In this document: positions 59,401 to 64,000 of the stretch, piece by piece
Position numbering within the stretch: the stretch's first letter is position 1
How the letters are laid out: the number at the start of each line of letters is the position of its first letter
Assembly (NCBI RefSeq): GCF_003589595.1
Contig: NW_020654080.1
Location: forward strand, 10,877,698 to 10,941,697
DNA length: 64,000 bases
From: Hyposmocoma kahamanoa
Lineage: Eukaryota; Arthropoda; Insecta; Lepidoptera; Cosmopterigidae
Reading direction: 5' to 3'
Program-made: the position numbers and the translations under genes
Notes under the pieces: generated by a model
The model's database searches: none
What the model saw: only the letters and a program-made list of their open reading frames with translations
Told to the model about the DNA's origin: nothing

Positions 59401-59687
59401 GGATTTGGTGCTTAACTTTACATTATGGCAGCCGGCTAAGGCTATTAACACGTTATGTTTCAAAGACATTCTTTTAGAACTTTTTGCCTTTACCATTAGC
59501 AATTTGTTTACAAATAGTAACAGCAAAAAGTATTTAGTGCGTAATTCAAACCCAATCACAATGATAGAAAATTGGTACAGTCACGTCCATTAATATGTGG
59601 ACACGTAGCGAAATTATCATCAATTGTAATTTTTAAGTTTATTGACTGTCACGATGTTTGACCACCATGATATTCAATATTTTTTTT

Positions 59688-59900
59688 GGAATTACTCCAC
59701 TAGTTTGTTACAATTGTTAAGACGCTGACAAGCGTCGATGACCTTGCGTCGATGACCTTGAGCGATAACGCACCTACTATAATTTCTCCAATAAGGTGGC
59801 GCCATACGCCCCGATGCGGTAAGAGTTTGGTAGTTGGACCTTCCACTTGATTTAACATAATATTGATTGCCGCTAACAGATGGCGTTGTACTTAAAATAC
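59688..59900. repeat. Dispersed repeat fragment with a short tandem duplication
   Basis: 59688-59720 matches 38781-38813. Next to it GCGTCGATGACCTT is duplicated in tandem at 59732-59760. CTAACAGATGGCG near 59874 belongs to a motif often seen at ends of lepidopteran repeats. Confidence 0.45.
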
Positions 59901-60356
59901 ACACATGCTATCAAACCAAAAAATATCAAAGCATATAAGAACTGGACATGTTATGCAAACAAGAAACAACCCACACCTCGAGTGAAATTGAGTTATGTAT
60001 TTAGGTAGAACACCAGACGTGTCCTTTACCCGCTCACAAAAGATCCTGGCAACATACCAAGCCAAAACGGAGAAAATAAAAGTCCTTCAGGGTACCAACC
60101 CTAAATATGTAACTTTTTAATAGCTAAAAAGAACCTTGCTGCTTAACTTCATATAATGTCTTTTTTAAAATATGCTAAACGGATCCATGTCACATGTACT
60201 GAAGTACTGTAGATCTTTGGCATTTTTATTACGAAAACTAGAACATGGTTCTCGTTAAGTAAATAAAAAGATACAAAATGTTTTCTATTTATTGCTATAT
60301 AATATAATAGTTTCCCTATGTCGTTCTCACTGTTACGGTACATCGTTTGTCTCGAA

Positions 60357-61019
60357 TAGAGATGCGCCGAGTACAAGTTTTACCGAGTAACCGAGTACCG
60401 ATATTACTCGGTTTAACATTTACCGAGCCGAGTACTCGGCCGAGTTACTCGGTTCATTACAACCGGAACGCGATGATCCTAAAAGCCCCCGTTGTTCTAG
60501 AATTAGGCCGATATATCAATGAAAGTTTATTGCCGCGAGAGCAGAGTCCTTTCCAATGGTGGGCAGAGCATGAAATAAAATATCCAAAACTGGCACAGTT
60601 AGCACGAGTGTTTTTATGTGCATCTGCAAGCACTGTGTATAGCGAGCGGTTATTTGCCGAAGCGGGTAATGTTTATGAAGAAAAAAACAGACTATTACCT
60701 GAACGCGCAGAAAGCCTTGTAAATATTCCTACATCATAACTTGCCTTTGTTAAATTTTAAATATTAATAATGTAAAAGTTCTTTTTAAGTTACTAAATTG
60801 CTAGAAATTGTTACAATTGTCTACAATTTCTAGTAATAAATCTCTTTTGAATATTTTAAATATATTGTTGATTTTACTTTATTATGTAGAGCTGTGATGC
60901 TTTATTTTAACCGAGTACTCTTCTCATGAACCGAGTTATTCGGCCGAGTACACCGAGTACCGAGTAGCAAACAAGTACACCGAGTACCGAGTAGCAAACG
61001 AGTACTCAGCGCATCTCCA
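60357..61019 (+). mobile_element. Internally deleted hAT transposon with 8-bp target duplication
   Basis: Left end TAGAGATGCGCCGAGTAC and right end GTACTCAGCGCATCTCCA are inverse copies (16 of 18). The flanks GTCTCGAA (60349-60356) and GTCTCAAA (61020-61027) form an 8-base duplication with one difference, the hAT signature. Both ends carry many copies of ACCGAGTAC/GTACTCGG, typical of subterminal transposase-binding repeats. Between them only the 3' part of a transposase frame remains, so it is not autonomous but may be cross-mobilised. Confidence 0.92.
60470..60739 (+). pseudogene. hAT transposase C-terminal fragment (dimerisation domain)
   Basis: An uninterrupted frame runs from the 5' repeat region to the stop at 60737-60739. 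From about 60494 it encodes LELGRYINESLLPREQSPFQ, then WWAEHEIKYPKLAQLARVFL, CASASTVYSERLFAEAGNVY and EEKNRLLPERAESL. This is the hAT C-terminal dimerisation region, with the conserved WW, YP-LA-LA and SER-F-EAG elements. The DNA-binding BED finger and the RNase-H-like catalytic core are missing, removed by the internal deletion that joins the 5' terminus to this part. The remaining frame has no stop or frameshift, so the deletion or insertion may be recent, or the frame conserved by chance. A product could only act, if at all, as a dimerisation partner. Confidence 0.88.
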
Positions 61020-61027
61020 GTCTCAAA

Positions 61028-61699
61028 TAACTTACCTATTTATTTCTTCACACTGTTTTTATAAAAATATAATTATTTCGAAAGTGACATTTTGTGGGTT
61101 GGTTATAGTTTGCATAACTATGTCCAACTACATATCTCGTAAGTATCGTGCTCGACGGTAGACAGCCGATTACAATACAATATAAATTAATTTGTCAAAA
61201 TCATGTCAAAACAGAGGTCTGGCAACGTATCCCACGAACGCAAGCTACGCAGCAGAAGTTTTCAACGTTGCAATTTTACTAAATAATCAAGGACGAAAAC
61301 AATAATTTCATTTTTGTTTTGAATACTTTGTGTTTTAGGTTCTAATCCAACCAAAAATATTTTTTTTTATTCTCACCTAATGGCTAAATTTGACTTTTTT
61401 TAAAAATATTCTGTTTTGATTTCAACGAATTGGTGTATATTTATTTATTTACGTATTTTTTGTGTATGATATTTTTTCACACTGTTAAGTGCCTGTTCAT
61501 AATTTGCAAGCAAATATTTAGCTCGTACTTTAGTAGGCGAAAGCTACTTTTTACTCCTAAATTTGTTATTTGTCTTTTATTTAAAACAAATAAAGTGTCA
61601 GGATCAAGATAAGTACCATTTAAATAATCACACCAAATTTGGTAGTAAGCAAGTTTGGTTTGCCCGAGAAAAATATGTCAAAAAATAACCACCAGATTC
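61028..61699. other. AT-rich DNA, no gene seen
   Basis: No repeat or coding signal recognised; one 60-codon AT-rich frame at 61430 looks random. Confidence 0.5.
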
Positions 61700-61982
61700 C
61701 CACTGTAATCCAGTTTTTGTATTACCTATGACAATAAGCAATATTCTAGGATTTTCAAGCAACACTTCAAAATACGTGTTACAGGATGTACTATTTTCAA
61801 AGTTCCACGTGCTATGTTATCGCCTAAAAACTTACACAAAAACACCATATTTAAGCGATTTTGGGCACCTCGTAACCTTAATACAAAGATCAAAACTAGG
61901 AAAAAATTCCTTCGATCCTGCTGGATTCGAATCAACATCTTCTAGCAAACCGTGCCAGATGCTAAGCTAATTTAGCCACGCA
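61700..61982 (-). mobile_element. tRNA-derived SINE (type 3)
   Basis: Minus strand, from about 61982: GTGGCTAAATTAGCTTAGCA with an A-box-like TTAGCTTAGCATCTGG at 61970-61955, and B box GATTCGAATCC at 61932-61922, followed by GATCGAAGGAATTTTTTCCT and a body with CGATAACATAGCACGTGGAA and AGTGTTGCTTGAAAATC, ending at CAAAAACTGG near 61709. It is a third SINE type distinct from the other two in the body. Confidence 0.85.
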
Positions 61983-64000
61983 ACGAACTAGCGGAGCTAA
62001 CGATTTTTTTTAAAGAAAAACATTTGCTAATATTGACATTAATTTACACACCTAAAGAATTGTATGATAACAATTATTATTTCGTACTAAAATCAAATTT
62101 CAATTTCGCTATGCGAATACATATCGCACTGCTATTACAATAGTGTAGCAACTCAAAATATGTGAAATTCGAGATTATACTATTGTTGAACGTAAAATTT
62201 TATTCTCTACACTTCAATACAACCGTAATTAGAATATTGTGAGAAACAATTCAAAGATCTACTTAAATCAAAATGAGATAAACTTTTTCTGAGCTAGTTC
62301 CATACAAAACAGTCCTTACTCAAAAGATGAAATTATTTTTTGCCTTTCATTTTTAAATACATTTGGTAAGTAGGACATTGTTTAGATGTCTGTTATAAAG
62401 CTTGTTTATAACAGACTATATTATTAAATTTTATTGTAAATTTTAATAATCTTTCACGCACTGCCCGTAACAGTAATTCATTTCTGATCGATTCTGAAAA
62501 AATACACTTTTTTAAGTATTACACTATTGTATTAATAGTGCGATATCAATGCACGCGAATGTACATTAACACTAAACCACTGTTTTAGAAAGTATCGTGT
62601 TAGTAAAGATTTCGTTATGAAATAGAATGAAAAGGTATTGTTTGTGGTGGCGGAGGAAAAAATGAAAAAGCAAACAGTTGCGCATTCCATCGGCTAGTGC
62701 ACGTGGTACATTCCAATGGGGTCATGCACCACACGGCGCGCGCGTGCGTAAAAACAAGTGCAACGTACCAACAATCCGGACGCGGGCGCATAGCCACATG
62801 TCACAAATAACACATCATTGCCGCTTAACCATCTTACCAATCACTATCGACATTTCAATAGTCCACTTACCAGTTGGTAGCAAGAGTAAAATATTAAAGA
62901 TGTCAATACGAAAGAACTTACATAAATTACGTATTGTTAATAATAAAACCTTTTCCTATAACACTAAAAATTCATAAGTAGGTAGTAAGGCGGTTACGCC
63001 TTATTTTTAAGCAATAAATTGATGTCCCGCATTCTGTATCTACACTATTTCAAAATTTAACATAAATAGACTTCAATAAGCTTTCAGTCATAGAGCTTGT
63101 GAAATCAGATGAAGACGGGAAAAGAGGAAATGAAAAATATTAAATACTTGTGCAATTGGCGTAACTATTTGAGTAGATAGATACTGGATATGAATTTCTT
63201 TAAATACATATTATGTACGTGTTTAGGTAGCATTATATCCTGGAGGGAAAGCTGTACAAGTGTCGGGAGGTGGCAGGAAGGGTGGGAGGCTACGCAGGAA
63301 TGCGGCCGGACTCTGGACGCGGTTTCTCTCCGCACCTCCGCTTGCACCCCGCCAACATTTATTCTACATCTCAAACATACATTAGAAATTTTGCTGGAAA
63401 TGATTTTCGAATGTGTTTAGATTTTTTTAGAAAAGTTGACTTCCCTGATTGGGTCCGATTGACTAAAAAAAAAAAAAACCGCACAACAAAAAATTTACTT
63501 CGTAATGCTTCGCTAGTTAATAATAATGTAAGTCAGGTTTTGGTTTTTAATATTTAATTTTCGTTTTTCCAAGCGAACGAAATTACATCAATCTACTTAA
63601 TGTCTTTTCAGTTTGCATGCAAAACGCAGTACATTTCGTAATGTTCAACGATACTAACTCATCTCCTGATCACCTCGGCTCTTTGAAAGTTAGTCACTAA
63701 AATACTAAACGAAAACAACCGAAATCTTGAATTCAATACTGGCACGGTGTAAATTTCTGGCAGGGCGTAATTTAAAACTCGACAAAACGGCTCCGAAATC
63801 CGTGGAAGGAGCCAACGCCGACACATTCCCGAGGCTCGAATCGTAAATTACAGCAGCGCGAGCGGCGCCGGCGCCGGGTGGAGCGCTTGTTACATTATTT
63901 GAACAAATTCCCGGCGGTGTTAATCTGCATAATAACAGCGGCGGGCACAAAGCGGTTGCCGACTCCCATTATGCGCGGGCGCCACCCGCCAGCGCGCTGC
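61983..64000. other. Mixed AT-rich DNA with GC-rich patches, no gene seen
   Basis: GC-rich patches lie at 62690-62790 (with CGCATTCC at 62681-62688), 63260-63350 (GGAATGCG at 63297-63304) and 63790-64000. The last is cut by the window edge and could be the start of a promoter or exon further right. No minus-strand ZIP11 exon was found here. Confidence 0.45.

Larger units (their letters stand above)
41102..64000 (-). other. Probable long upstream ZIP11 intron (open at the right)
   Basis: The exon at 41003-41101 needs an upstream exon ending in phase 2. I saw no minus-strand segment here encoding the expected HN-x-PEGLAVG motif, nor the N-terminal helices of ZIP11. The 22.9 kb is therefore most simply read as intron DNA, full of transposons and GC-rich patches. 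A short poorly conserved 5' exon could have been missed. Confidence 0.55.

Noticed and set aside
61915..61982. Possible tRNA gene
   Set aside because: Same reason: it is the 5' head of a tRNA-derived SINE.

Overview
This is AT-rich animal nuclear DNA with small GC-rich patches, very few real coding segments and a dense load of decayed transposable elements. The frequent short GTAGGTAC/TAGGTAGG runs, three different tRNA-derived SINE types, many foldback MITEs and the type of non-LTR reverse transcriptase fragments point to a moth or butterfly (Lepidoptera). I cannot name the species. No bacterial, phage or CRISPR feature is present.

The only gene I can establish is on the minus strand: the last three coding exons of a ZIP-family zinc transporter of the ZIP11 (SLC39A11) type, at 41101-41003, 34618-34460 and 29343-29265. 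Their intron phases join exactly, and together they encode roughly the last 110 residues, including the NFPEG helix motif, a GMVEP motif, a DD-IIPEA motif and the C-terminal LDVGLG. A polyadenylation signal lies about 310 bases past the stop. The 5' exons were looked for between 41102 and 64000 and not found, so that part is probably one very long intron and the start of the gene lies beyond base 64000. Bases 1-28900 are intergenic DNA 3' of the gene, with no exon I can defend.

Mobile DNA accounts for most recognisable structure. There are three non-LTR retrotransposon 3' fragments (3084-3810, 21640-22675, 52338-52806), three SINEs (13966-14410, 56647-56880, 61700-61982), an internally deleted hAT element with target duplication and a surviving dimerisation domain (60357-61019), a 300-bp non-autonomous hAT remnant (57306-57605), and several foldback MITEs (14088-14239, 24765-24929, 42846-43614, 51175-51850). 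Two further families are unnamed. Family A, about 290 bp, has seven copies, three of them broken by later insertions. Family B is a foldback with five copies. The nesting gives a relative order: SINE and family A copies are older, and TA- or TTA-type MITEs were inserted into or beside them.

GC-rich patches of 80-450 bases recur through the window. They carry full CRE palindromes, NRF-1-like GC palindromes, a YY1/Pho-like site and an unexpected excess of one 8-mer, GGAATGCG/CGCATTCC (12 copies, 11 of them right of 35.9 kb). These patches are the best candidates for regulatory DNA. Most open frames longer than 60 codons fall in them or in AT-rich noise and look spurious.
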